Positions 43,747-51,115 of a stretch of DNA of 53,600 bases are shown here, in pieces (positions within the stretch are counted from its first letter, which is position 1; each line of letters starts with the position of its first letter). Source of the DNA: a virus; IMG/VR virus record IMGVR_UViG_3300047563_000009, positions 1-53,600 of that record, one strand, 5' to 3'. A program made the position numbers and the translations under genes. The notes under the pieces were generated by a model that saw only the letters and a list, made by a program, of their open reading frames with translations, searched no databases and was not told the DNA's origin.

Positions 43747-43773
43747 GGGAGCTTCGGCTCCCTTTTCTTGTTC
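43747..43773 (+). terminator. intrinsic terminator after RNA polymerase gene
   Basis: GGGAGC (43747-43752), loop TTCG, GCTCCC (43757-43762), followed by TTTTCTTGTTC. Textbook form. Confidence 0.9.
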
Positions 43774-43815
43774 TAATTAATCTTAGAGCTGGATTCAATA
43801 TTGGATTCATCTGTA

Positions 43816-43832
43816 ACATTAGTTGGAATTGA
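43816..43832 (+). promoter_or_regulatory. putative phage RNA polymerase promoter, copy 5
   Basis: Exact ACATTAGTTGGAATTGA, 43 bases after the terminator and at the 5' edge of a 1.1-kb noncoding region. This position is hard to explain except as a promoter for noncoding RNA and/or the small genes from 44939. Confidence 0.65.
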
Positions 43833-44938
43833 AGTAACAGAATACGGAGACATTTCCGCATGACATATTGGAACTGGTTGCAAACAGATTCAGCATGTCA
43901 ACTTGAGTCAAAGTGTGATTACGTTTGGCAACGTAGAACTCCCTGAGTTTGGCCGCTCAGAGTTCCAGTCACCATGATGAGAGTAGGAACCTATTCGAAA
44001 CTGTTACTTCAAGTGTAGTAACTTGGCATTACCGAGGTTTGAGTGTGGTTGGTATCCTTCTGGCGTAGCGGATGTTCGCGGACTACGGAAAACACTCAGC
44101 ATGTCCAATTGTTCCAATATTGTCACAGTCCTATTATCAAGGCCCACCCACAAGCCGGGACTATTTAGACATGATTGGAACTTTTGGTACATGCGAACGT
44201 TTAGAGAATGAATTCGGTATCGGAGGAAAGTCCGAACAAAGCAGCAGGATTATTACGCCAGCAGCCACCGAAATTGAGCAACAAATATTGTGACAATATT
44301 GCCGCATTTGTGGCATGTAAATATCGTACAATATCCGCATGTTAGAATGTGGCAGATTCGTTAGAGGACTAATCACCTCGAAGATACGAGAGTTCACCAA
44401 TCTGGCATGTGGATTCGTTACGACAATTGTGACAATTTAAATCATGTAATATTGTAACAGTATTGTGCAAACCCGCATGAATACTGGGCTACAGCCAAGC
44501 GAAGGCTTTTCATCGCATGTAATATTTGTGACAATATTGGGATTTTTAAAAGATTAATTCTTTTTATTTATCTCTTGATGGTCGGTTTTTCTCACTTGTT
44601 TCTACTGGATTGAATGTGCCAAATACGTTCAAGATACTGAAATGAGTGGGAGGGATTAAACGTAATTAATGTGCATGTCATATTGTGACAATATTCTCCA
44701 TTTGGCGGAGTTTAACGTTACAATATTGGCATGTCATTTACGTCTAATTGCATGAAAGATAGGGCTAATTCTAAATGTTTATTGGTGACAGTAAGTATCT
44801 AGAATAAGCTCCAATTTATTCAACTTGATAGTTTGGCACGTATTGTGTCACATACTCCCTGATGCTTTAAGGTGGATTAAGGAACGAGAAAGCCTCCACA
44901 ACCGTCTGATGGGAGTTTAATTTAAATTAGGAGTTTAA
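43833..44938 (+). ncRNA. long structured noncoding region with palindrome array
   Basis: No convincing gene in 1.1 kb. Helices include GAACT-CTGAG/CTCAG-AGTTC (43936-43965), GTTACT/AGTAAC (about 44001-44020), CGGA/TCCG and the alternative TTCGG/CCGAA around 44215-44236, GCCGC/GTGGC (about 44301-44314), CCGCAT/ATGTGG (about 44335-44352) and AGCC/GGCT. Interspersed are eight ATATTGTnACAATAT-type elements, and more than ten GCATG(T) words often precede them. An A+T-rich stretch with long T and A runs is at 44541-44575. It may be noncoding RNA, a control region, a replication origin, or a mix. Confidence 0.5.
44116..44729. repeat. array of ATATTGTnACAATAT palindromes
   Basis: Near-palindromic elements at 44116-44128, 44284-44300 (perfect 17 bp), 44321-44334, 44425-44437, 44448-44464, 44521-44538, 44680-44694 (perfect 15 bp) and 44718-44729. 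Several are preceded by GCATGT. The spacing is irregular, more like operators than classical iterons. The pattern TTGTGACAA resembles sites bound by dimeric HTH regulators. No phage repressor gene is evident in the window, so the binder may be a host protein or one of the small unknown proteins. Confidence 0.75.
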
Positions 44939-45121
44939 ATGAACATTGAAGAGCAATTTGAGCAACTCATTGCATGTGCAGTTTGGGACGTCAATGAGAG
45001 TAAAGATTTAATCGAAGCTTTCCGTAAAAAGTTAGCAACTGCTGTTCGTATCATCGATGAAGAGTTTGGTAACTCTGATGTTGAGATTGAACGTCGCCAT
45101 AAATATTGGGAAAGTGAATAA
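44939..45121 (+). CDS. small acidic hypothetical protein
   Basis: Encodes 60 residues, helical and acidic. GGAG lies eight bases before the ATG. It is the first of a tight chain of very small genes, with the stop sharing a base with the next start. Unknown function. Confidence 0.7.
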   Translation: MNIEEQFEQLIACAVWDVNESKDLIEAFRKKLATAVRIIDEEFGNSDVEIERRHKYWESE

Positions 45122-45375
45122 TGGCTATTGTAAAACAATGCATGTTCCAAGACCTTCTCGATGGTCAAGTATTTAAGCACAAAGGTAAACGCTGGATTAA
45201 AGTTGCAGAATCCGGCGATTACAATGCTGTAAGCTTCCACAATTCAAATCTGTCTTGTGATTTTGGATTATCCTGTATTGTTGAACTTGAAGTTTCACTT
45301 GAGCCAACTGAATGGGATTTAGTTGACGATGAAGAAGTGCAACGTTCAATCGAAGGTTACAAGGAGAATTTCTGA
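45121..45375 (+). CDS. hypothetical protein
   Basis: Encodes 84 residues, unrecognised; beta-rich N-terminus with DLLDGQVFKHKGKRWIKV, acidic C-terminus. Coupled at both ends by one-base overlaps. Confidence 0.7.
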   Translation: MAIVKQCMFQDLLDGQVFKHKGKRWIKVAESGDYNAVSFHNSNLSCDFGLSCIVELEVSLEPTEWDLVDDEEVQRSIEGYKENF

Positions 45376-45614
45376 TGCGCTATCAACTTGTTCAACTGCC
45401 TGTAAATGAAACCTTATCATCATTTGTTCTTCTGGACATTGTAACAAAGGTTTGCAAACTGCGTGACCAATCAATTTACCCAGAAGATGGTGGCAAATTG
45501 GTGTGGAAGAATGCTGCTCATAACGATGCAGTATTAAACCGTGTTATGACCTGCGGTGTTGTAGTTGCAGAAGCACATGACCCGAAATTCCTTGCTGCTC
45601 ATGGATTTGCATAA
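45375..45614 (+). CDS. hypothetical protein
   Basis: Encodes 79 residues, unrecognised. Start in TGATG overlap and stop in TAATG overlap with neighbours, consistent with coupled translation. Confidence 0.7.
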   Translation: MRYQLVQLPVNETLSSFVLLDIVTKVCKLRDQSIYPEDGGKLVWKNAAHNDAVLNRVMTCGVVVAEAHDPKFLAAHGFA

Positions 45615-45811
45615 TGAAGTGGGTTGTGTATTACCGAATCATTGGCGGTATTGATGCAGTTATTCGATACCGTAATCTTGCCATTATGCAACATGACATT
45701 GAAATGGAGAAGGATAAACAATTCGACTACATTAATGCATGTACAGTCTGTGATGATGGTAGTGAAGAAATTGTGTATTCCAATGTTGAGGAGATATTAA
45801 ATGCGCATTAA
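45614..45811 (+). CDS. hypothetical protein
   Basis: Encodes 65 residues with a Tyr-rich beta-like N-terminus (MKWVVYYRIIGGIDAVIRYRN) and acidic C-terminus. Overlaps the next gene by 11 bases. Unknown. Confidence 0.68.
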   Translation: MKWVVYYRIIGGIDAVIRYRNLAIMQHDIEMEKDKQFDYINACTVCDDGSEEIVYSNVEEILNAH

Positions 45812-45977
45812 GTATAAATCTGCATTATATGCAGCATGTTATGGTGGAAGCTATAAGCATGTGAAGAAATTGTTGAAGCGTGATAACAAACATGTTCCAG
45901 CAAGACAAAGGGCTAAAGCATTTAAGCTAATTAAAACCGACTTTAACGCATTCTTAGGTGTACTAAATGCAAGATAA
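45801..45977 (+). CDS. small basic hypothetical protein
   Basis: Encodes 58 residues, very basic (many Lys/Arg), with ALYAACYGGSYKHVKKLLKR resembling one ankyrin-like helix pair. Overlaps both neighbours. Too short to assign. Confidence 0.62.
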   Translation: MRIKYKSALYAACYGGSYKHVKKLLKRDNKHVPARQRAKAFKLIKTDFNAFLGVLNAR

Positions 45978-46113
45978 TCGCTTAATCGAAATACTACTTG
46001 GCACAATTGCTGGGCGTGGTGTTCGTAAACATTGGTTCGATGGTGTGGTCAACTTTGTTGGCCTACTTATTGTGTTGGCATTTTGCCTATTCATTGTTAT
46101 TGGGATGATTTGA
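45967..46113 (+). CDS. very small membrane protein
   Basis: Encodes 48 residues with one transmembrane helix near the C-terminus (about 28-47). Overlaps the upstream gene by 11 bases and stops one base before the next ATG. Possible membrane-targeted host modulator. Confidence 0.62.
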   Translation: MQDNRLIEILLGTIAGRGVRKHWFDGVVNFVGLLIVLAFCLFIVIGMI

Positions 46114-46114
46114 A

Positions 46115-46336
46115 ATGAGCAACAAAACTGCTTTTAATTTGTGTGTAGCTCGTGCAAATGATATTCAATATCGTGCAATCTCACTGATTACACCACCAAC
46201 AATGGTTGTTGCTGCAACTGTAATTCAATATGCTGACCGTCGTATTAAAGAACTTGAAGCACAAATCGAAGCAATGTTGGAAACAGCAGAAGGTGCTGGC
46301 ATTCCACGTTGTCAGTTTGATGACGATTTAAAATAA
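46115..46336 (+). CDS. hypothetical protein
   Basis: Encodes 73 residues, helical, with a C-terminal coiled-coil-like stretch (RRIKELEAQIEAMLE). Unknown function. Confidence 0.7.
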   Translation: MSNKTAFNLCVARANDIQYRAISLITPPTMVVAATVIQYADRRIKELEAQIEAMLETAEGAGIPRCQFDDDLK

Positions 46337-46354
46337 ATCTATTGGAGAATTATC

Positions 46355-46606
46355 ATGACTAAAACAGGCATGAGGCTTGTTCCAATGCGTGGTAATTCTC
46401 TTGGGGATTTCACGCCATATAAAATCTATACAGTTATTTCTGGCACTGGTGAAGCAAATTTGTCAGAAATTGCTTTAAGATTGGGTCATTGTGTACACAC
46501 TGAACGTTCTTGTAATGTAGTTGATGACAAGGGTATGATTCGTTTTGTAACTTTAGATTTCTTTCGTGAATTCAGATTGGAATCAGGAGTTTTGTACCAT
46601 GATTAA
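46355..46606 (+). CDS. hypothetical SH3-like small protein
   Basis: Encodes 83 residues. TTGGAG precedes the ATG. The N-terminal KTGMRLVPMRGN...YKIYTVISG pattern resembles the small beta-barrel pattern also visible in the genes at 47223 and 47978 (KxGDKVI...PYKVI; GSLVS...IYKVV). These three may be paralogues. Function unknown. Confidence 0.7.
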   Translation: MTKTGMRLVPMRGNSLGDFTPYKIYTVISGTGEANLSEIALRLGHCVHTERSCNVVDDKGMIRFVTLDFFREFRLESGVLYHD

Positions 46607-46796
46607 GAAGCTTGTTTGGTATGATTGCCCAATTTGCATCCACAGATACGGAGAGCACGAAGTATTTGCTGAATGTCGTTCTGCTGTTGGGCAATATGGT
46701 GCAATTGTATTGGCAACCATTTATTGTAAATGTGGCTTCAAACTTGCTGAGGAAATTGTAGACAACTCTGGAAACATTACTCCAAGTAAGCATTAG
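46599..46796 (+). CDS. small zinc-binding protein
   Basis: Encodes 65 residues. CPIC (about residue 10) and CKCG (about residue 43) suggest a zinc ribbon. The ATG at 46599 overlaps the upstream stop. An earlier in-frame start lies deep in the upstream gene. Unknown target. Confidence 0.68.
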   Translation: MIKKLVWYDCPICIHRYGEHEVFAECRSAVGQYGAIVLATIYCKCGFKLAEEIVDNSGNITPSKH

Positions 46797-46806
46797 TTGG
46801 AATTGA
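46790..46806 (+). promoter_or_regulatory. putative phage promoter, copy 6
   Basis: GCATTAGTTGGAATTGA, 16 of 17 identical to consensus. It ends at the A of the next ATG, so a transcript starting at its 3' end would be nearly leaderless for that gene. It could instead serve as that gene's ribosome site (TTGGAA) or drive genes farther down. Confidence 0.5.
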
Positions 46807-47045
46807 TGAAGGTTGCAATCTTTGGGCGTGGTATTTCAATAGCTATTCTGGATGAGTTGATAAATGTTGCCAACATCATTCAAGAATCTTATATTTACAT
46901 ACCCACCCCACAAGAAGTATTCATCTTAGATAATTTTGTTGAGTCAACACCGTTTGTTGACAGTTATCAATCACGCAATGAGCGTCCGATAATTTGGGAA
47001 GCGTCCCTGAAACAGTTTTATCGAATGTGTACATATCATGCTTGA
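46806..47045 (+). CDS. hypothetical protein
   Basis: Encodes 79 residues starting MKVAIFGRGISIA, like the first strand of a Rossmann fold, but too short for a full domain. The ATG at 46806 is preferred to the in-frame TTG at 46797. Followed by 177 bases of A+T-rich noncoding sequence. Confidence 0.6.
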   Translation: MKVAIFGRGISIAILDELINVANIIQESYIYIPTPQEVFILDNFVESTPFVDSYQSRNERPIIWEASLKQFYRMCTYHA

Positions 47046-47222
47046 TTCGGCCAATTTGAGAATCCTGTGATACTATTCCAGCAAGACTGGTAATTAAATT
47101 TAGATTTAAGTTATTGAAAGTAGCTTTTGTATTTGTTCTTAGTCCAGTCAACCTAGCGCTGCTAGAGGTAACTGAGTCTTTGAGCAAATACCAAATGTTA
47201 TTTAAACAACTGAGGAAGTATT

Positions 47223-47543
47223 ATGCTGTTACGTGACGAGAAAACTGGTCGTTTAAAGAAACAGCCAGCTAAAATTGGTGACAAAGTTATCATGTTCATC
47301 AATAACAGAAATGCAATTCAGACGGAAATTGGTTTAGGCTTCACGCCAATGAAGCCATACAAAGTTATTGCAACTCAAATGTCTAAAGAAGGGAACCGTA
47401 AGTGTTGGAATACCACATATCCACTTTGTCCACGTCCAGACCGATTTGGTGTATTCGTCATTGATGATTTGGGTGACAAACGTTATGTAAATTTGGGCAC
47501 TGATGTATTCGGAATCACTGTGGAGGTTCTGCCAAATGAATAG
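47223..47543 (+). CDS. hypothetical protein, SH3-like
   Basis: Encodes 106 residues. GAGGAA precedes the ATG. It contains AKIGDKVIMFI and MKPYKVIATQ, with a later FVIDDLGDKRYVNL, similar in layout to the proteins at 46355 and 47978. Unknown function. Confidence 0.72.
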   Translation: MLLRDEKTGRLKKQPAKIGDKVIMFINNRNAIQTEIGLGFTPMKPYKVIATQMSKEGNRKCWNTTYPLCPRPDRFGVFVIDDLGDKRYVNLGTDVFGITVEVLPNE

Positions 47544-47781
47544 TATTAAAGAGTCTCCATTTCAGATGGAGTATCACAACGGTGGAAACAGGCTGTTCCT
47601 AGTTCGTGCACCAAAAATCTCCATTGAAAGGAGTGACCGGTATATGGTTGGCGACCTTGGGTGTGTATTCCCAGCAATAAAAGAGACAATTGCTGTTGAA
47701 ATGATTGACCAATATGGTGAATCTCTGTCAATAGTTGGTAATACTAGTACAGTAATGAATATTTTGGAGAAGTTAAAATGA
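47536..47781 (+). CDS. hypothetical protein
   Basis: Encodes 81 residues. The ATG at 47536 overlaps the upstream stop by eight bases and has GGAGG (47521-47525) before it; a longer frame from 47503 is not favoured. Unrecognised. Confidence 0.7.
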   Translation: MNSIKESPFQMEYHNGGNRLFLVRAPKISIERSDRYMVGDLGCVFPAIKETIAVEMIDQYGESLSIVGNTSTVMNILEKLK

Positions 47782-47981
47782 TTGATTTATGTCTAACAAT
47801 TTATCTGTATGGGATTATCCCATCATTCTTTGTGTTTACGGTTATCGCATTCATTTGGTATGAAGTAAGTGAAGTATCCTTCTGCAAGTTGATTTGTGCG
47901 CCATTCATTTGGCCAATTGTTGTAAGCGTGTTCGTTTGTATTTGTATTGCAGACGCATTGAAGGGACGGAGACAGAAATGA
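47778..47981 (+). CDS. two-helix membrane protein
   Basis: Encodes 67 residues with two transmembrane segments (about 5-26 and 37-58) and a basic C-terminus. It starts in an ATGA overlap with the upstream stop. Could act in superinfection exclusion or lysis timing, but there is no direct evidence. Confidence 0.7.
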   Translation: MIDLCLTIYLYGIIPSFFVFTVIAFIWYEVSEVSFCKLICAPFIWPIVVSVFVCICIADALKGRRQK

Positions 47982-48355
47982 ACAAAGGTTCACTAGTTTC
48001 GTGGCATGGTCACGACTATATCGGCGGTAAATGTTCTAACTTTACTCGCAAAAAGATTTACAAGGTCGTAGCTGGCCTTGGTGATGGTGTTCCTCGTAAT
48101 GATGGAACTTTGGGTGCATTCATTACAAGCGAGACTCAGTTTGTAGTTGAAGATGATTGCGGTAACTTGCGTGTTCAGTCAATTGGCTCCAGTAATTGGA
48201 AGTTGATTCGTGCAGCAAGCTCTAATTACAAACCAAAGCCAGAAGCAGCATCGCCAATTGTTCATGGCCACCATGTGTCAATGAATGTTCTGGTGCAGAA
48301 TGCTGTAGTTTCACAAGGTGAACTTAGTGAAGGCGACAAGTTCGGTCACGGTTAA
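47978..48355 (+). CDS. hypothetical protein, SH3-like N-terminus
   Basis: Encodes 125 residues. The ATG at 47978 overlaps the upstream stop (ATGA). The N-terminal GSLVSWHGHDYIGG...KIYKVVAGLG resembles the proteins at 46355 and 47223, suggesting a small duplicated family. Pro/Lys linker then His-rich patch. Unknown function. Confidence 0.7.
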   Translation: MNKGSLVSWHGHDYIGGKCSNFTRKKIYKVVAGLGDGVPRNDGTLGAFITSETQFVVEDDCGNLRVQSIGSSNWKLIRAASSNYKPKPEAASPIVHGHHVSMNVLVQNAVVSQGELSEGDKFGHG

Positions 48356-48361
48356 AATCAA

Positions 48362-48387
48362 GCGGCGTTTCCACAAAGGTGCGCCGT
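48362..48387 (+). other. G+C hairpin
   Basis: CGGCG (48363-48367) with CGCCG (48382-48386) around a 14-nt loop, in a 66-base gap. No T run follows. Confidence 0.4.
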
Positions 48388-48421
48388 ATCGAATCAATCA
48401 AAGATAAGCTAAGGAGACTGA

Positions 48422-48637
48422 ATGCGTGAATTTTTAACTGCTGTTGGAGCGATGATTGCATTTACAGCCGTCGTCGCTGGAGCAGTGACATTCCTTTCCT
48501 ACACTGATTGTGAAAATAAAGCAGAAATGTTTGGAACTCAGTACAAAGTGATTTCAGGTGGTGAATGCTACCTCAAACTTGATGGCAATTGGGTTCCAGA
48601 GAAGTTTTATAGTCTAGCTAAATCCTTTAAAGATTAG
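48422..48637 (+). CDS. membrane-anchored small protein
   Basis: Encodes 71 residues with one N-terminal transmembrane segment (about 6-27) and a short extracytoplasmic domain with two Cys that could form a disulphide. AAGGAG lies before the ATG. Resembles small phage exclusion proteins in plan only. Confidence 0.7.
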   Translation: MREFLTAVGAMIAFTAVVAGAVTFLSYTDCENKAEMFGTQYKVISGGECYLKLDGNWVPEKFYSLAKSFKD

Positions 48638-48647
48638 TTGGAAGTGA
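48631..48647 (+). promoter_or_regulatory. putative phage promoter, copy 7
   Basis: AGATTAGTTGGAAGTGA, two differences from consensus. It lies 69 bases upstream of the gene at 48716 and mostly after the preceding stop. Confidence 0.5.
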
Positions 48648-48715
48648 TAGGAACGAATAGTTTAGCAATGACGCTGAAACTTAAACTGTAAATTACTTAA
48701 ATAAGAGAGCAAACT

Positions 48716-49087
48716 ATGTCCACAACCAAAGTGTACGACGATACAAACACCGGCATCATTGGGGCCAATGATTACAAACAGAAAGACACACATCCAGACG
48801 TAAAAGGTCGCGTAAACGTTGACGGCCTTTGGTATTGGGTATCAGGCTGGAACAAGGAGGGTTCAAATGGTCGTGAATTTACTTCACTGGCATTAACCAT
48901 TATGACTCAGGACGATGTTGACAAAATGATGGCTAAACGTGCAGAAAAGAATGCACCACAGCAGCGGAATCAGCAACGTACTCAACCACCAGCAGCGGCA
49001 AACAACCCAGCACCACAGCAGTCAATTCCAGAAGGGCATCCTGCACAGGAACCGCCAGCGGGTTTTGACGAAGATATCCCATTCTGA
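48716..49087 (+). CDS. SSB-tailed small DNA-binding candidate
   Basis: Encodes 123 residues. The N-terminal 75 residues are beta-rich with aromatic positions (DGLWYWVSGWN, FTSLALTIM), consistent with a small OB-like domain. A Pro/Gln/Ala linker follows, and the last residues GFDEDIPF reproduce the acidic tip of bacterial SSB, which recruits replication and repair enzymes. It may be the phage SSB or a decoy for host SSB partners. It has its own promoter-like motif. One base overlap with the next gene. Confidence 0.65.
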   Translation: MSTTKVYDDTNTGIIGANDYKQKDTHPDVKGRVNVDGLWYWVSGWNKEGSNGREFTSLALTIMTQDDVDKMMAKRAEKNAPQQRNQQRTQPPAAANNPAPQQSIPEGHPAQEPPAGFDEDIPF

Positions 49088-49509
49088 TGAAACGTTGCTC
49101 TTGCTGTGGAATAACCAAAACCACAGCAGAGTATCAAAAGCGTGCTGCGTCTAAAGACGGGCTTACATCATCTTGTAAGTCTTGTCTTTCTTTGCGCGAC
49201 AAAGCCAGAGATACTCCAGAACGCGCAGCGCAGCGAAAGGCGTATCAACATGGTGTTGGCAAAGAGGTTGCAAACGCTGCAAAGAAAAGGTACGACAAAG
49301 CGAATCCAAAGAAACGCAATGCTCGTGTCGCAGTGGGTAACGCAGTCAGAGACGGCAAGCTGATTAAGAAATGTTGTGAAGTTTGTGGAGGTGTAGAATC
49401 ATTTGCTCATCACGACGACTACAATAAACCTTTATTAGTGCGTTGGTTATGCGACCTACACCACAAAGAATGGCACGACAAACACGGTGAAGCAGTAAAC
49501 CGAATCTGA
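49087..49509 (+). CDS. zinc-finger HNH-like protein
   Basis: Encodes 140 residues. There are two Cys clusters at the N-terminus (CSCC about 4; CKSC about 30), then a Lys/Arg-rich linker. The C-terminal zinc site has CEVCG (about 98) with AHHDDYNKPLLVRWLCDLHHKEWH. That last block is typical of small phage HNH-like nucleases. Likely a DNA nickase or homing-type enzyme. Alternatively it is a zinc-finger DNA-binding protein if the HNH core is inactive. Confidence 0.7.
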   Translation: MKRCSCCGITKTTAEYQKRAASKDGLTSSCKSCLSLRDKARDTPERAAQRKAYQHGVGKEVANAAKKRYDKANPKKRNARVAVGNAVRDGKLIKKCCEVCGGVESFAHHDDYNKPLLVRWLCDLHHKEWHDKHGEAVNRI

Positions 49510-49566
49510 TAATTCTGAGGGGTCATTGGAAACAGTGGCCTCAATTGAATTGTTACAGGAGGCATT

Positions 49567-50163
49567 ATGAAGATAGCAATAGCGGAACCAATTCACACAA
49601 GGCATAATTCCTGTGTTAAGGTGTGTGTAGAGGATAACACAAAATTGGGAGAGCTTATAGTCTCCGCACGATTTGGTGACTGTTTGGTTGTAGGTTTTGA
49701 AGAAGAGCCAGCTAGCCGCCACCCAGTAAAAGTTAAAATTGACGACTATGAAATTCCAGCAATGGAACTTGAAGTTGATGATGAAATATGGTACAACCTG
49801 GCATATGTCAGAATTACTAAGCTGAACAAAACTCAGGGAACTTATCATATTTATGCAGACGCAGTGAGTCTGGATACTGGCGCTAAAATGCCAAGCATAA
49901 AGATTCCAAAGAAATCTATAGTTAAAATCAAATCACGAGAGGTAATTGCAATGCTGCACGTACAAAACACTCACGAACAGTCTGCCAAAGTTACGGCAAA
50001 ATTGGAACAGCTATTAAACATTCTGAGCACTGAACCAAAGTCAGACGGTAAGATTGGTTTAGGTACGAGCATTTCCATTGACAAAGAAACTCTCGTCAAT
50101 GTGGCTCGTTCAGAGTTGAAGGCAGAAGGTAGCAAACTTGCCGAAATGATGAAGAAGATTTAA
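49567..50163 (+). CDS. hypothetical protein
   Basis: Encodes 198 residues: a beta-rich N-terminal half (to about 125) and a helical C-terminal half with TKLEQLL... and ARSELKAEGSKLAEMMKK. AGGAGG lies before the ATG. It stops directly before the next ATG. No family recognised. Confidence 0.75.
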   Translation: MKIAIAEPIHTRHNSCVKVCVEDNTKLGELIVSARFGDCLVVGFEEEPASRHPVKVKIDDYEIPAMELEVDDEIWYNLAYVRITKLNKTQGTYHIYADAVSLDTGAKMPSIKIPKKSIVKIKSREVIAMLHVQNTHEQSAKVTAKLEQLLNILSTEPKSDGKIGLGTSISIDKETLVNVARSELKAEGSKLAEMMKKI

Positions 50164-50331
50164 ATGACTAAATATTATGGAGCATTTGCAGCCATAACCT
50201 GGATAATTGCCGTTACAGTATTCGGATATCATATGGAGCCTATCAGATTGTTGGCTTTAAGTATTGGTGGCGGTGGAGTAATTATAATGATTTTTGGAAT
50301 CATTGATTTAATCATGCGACCATATCCGTAA
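50164..50331 (+). CDS. small two-helix membrane protein
   Basis: Encodes 55 residues with two hydrophobic helices (about 6-22 and 28-49). It follows the upstream stop without a gap. Unknown role. Confidence 0.65.
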   Translation: MTKYYGAFAAITWIIAVTVFGYHMEPIRLLALSIGGGGVIIMIFGIIDLIMRPYP

Positions 50332-50337
50332 TTAACA

Positions 50338-50359
50338 GAGCATTCTTACGAGAGTGCTC
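50338..50359 (+). terminator. stem-loop, possible weak terminator
   Basis: GAGCATTCT (50338-50346) pairs with AGAGTGCTC (50351-50359), one G-U, loop TACG. No T run, so processing or weak termination. Confidence 0.5.
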
Positions 50360-50381
50360 GATTAATTGAACTGGAGGAGTT

Positions 50382-50546
50382 ATGGAAATAAACGAAAAGA
50401 TTAGCTTCAATAGTTACGCAGATTTGATAGAGATTTGCGCATACAACGAAGATGAAGGGATTATTGCCAGCATGAGTCCTCAAGAGGCTTTGGTGTTGGC
50501 AGCAGTGCTCACCAAATCTGCCACAAGAATTTTGACGGAGAAGTAA
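50382..50546 (+). CDS. small hypothetical protein
   Basis: Encodes 54 residues, acidic and helical, with GGAGGAG just before the ATG. Unknown. Confidence 0.65.
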   Translation: MEINEKISFNSYADLIEICAYNEDEGIIASMSPQEALVLAAVLTKSATRILTEK

Positions 50547-50547
50547 C

Positions 50548-50883
50548 TTGTATGTTTACTACCAAAGTTATAGATTTCCAGGTGCAATATACACGCACAG
50601 GATTACCGTTCATGAAAACCCTAATGGACGTTTACGTGAAGTACTCGAAGCTAAGTATGGAAGTAAAGCGGTCACTTGGAACAAAAGAACCAAACGACTC
50701 TATGTTCGTGAAACTCTGCGAATTGCCAGAGTACATAAAAATAAGCCAAGAACTTCACAAACCCGTAAATATGGTGAGTGGAATTTCGCCACAGTCAGGA
50801 ACTATGCGCTCAACATCAGGGCCAGAATTGACGTGGAATGCGTCGATAGAATCGTTGCAAGAATGGCAGAATTCCCTGATTAA
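50548..50883 (+). CDS. hypothetical basic protein (TTG start), overlapping alternative frame
   Basis: Encodes 111 residues, Arg/Tyr-rich and basic. The TTG start lies one base after the upstream stop and nine bases after GGAG. Codons in this frame (CGT, GAA, GTT) match the rest of the phage better than the competing frame at 50552-51115, which covers the same bases. I favour this frame, but the start is non-ATG. Family unknown. Confidence 0.5.
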   Translation: MYVYYQSYRFPGAIYTHRITVHENPNGRLREVLEAKYGSKAVTWNKRTKRLYVRETLRIARVHKNKPRTSQTRKYGEWNFATVRNYALNIRARIDVECVDRIVARMAEFPD

Positions 50884-51115
50884 ACGGGAGTCAGACCACC
50901 AGCGCCTCATTGAACATTACATGAGTAAATATAATTGCTCTCGCCAAGAGGCGAAAATAGCAACATTTGGAGAAAGATATGGCCTACAAAAAGCGTTACA
51001 CGAATTCGGCAATCGCGGCATTGTGGCTAGCATTTGCGGCGTTCATCCTATTGATTTCAGTAACTTGGAACGTAGTATTAGCCCCTGGCACGCATACGAG
51101 AACGGCAAAGTTTAG
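50552..51115 (+). CDS. alternative overlapping frame, hypothetical
   Basis: An ATG-started 187-codon frame that overlaps the previous frame fully and the membrane protein gene at 50979 in part. It has the better start codon but a poorer ribosome-site distance, and codons less like the genome. It may be non-coding, or one of a genuinely overlapping pair. A shorter internal start at 50921 is also possible. Confidence 0.35.
   Translation: MFTTKVIDFQVQYTRTGLPFMKTLMDVYVKYSKLSMEVKRSLGTKEPNDSMFVKLCELPEYIKISQELHKPVNMVSGISPQSGTMRSTSGPELTWNASIESLQEWQNSLIKRESDHQRLIEHYMSKYNCSRQEAKIATFGERYGLQKALHEFGNRGIVASICGVHPIDFSNLERSISPWHAYENGKV

Noticed and set aside
44004-44400. Short frames in the palindrome region
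   Set aside because: They overlap hairpins and repeats on both strands and have no Shine-Dalgarno.
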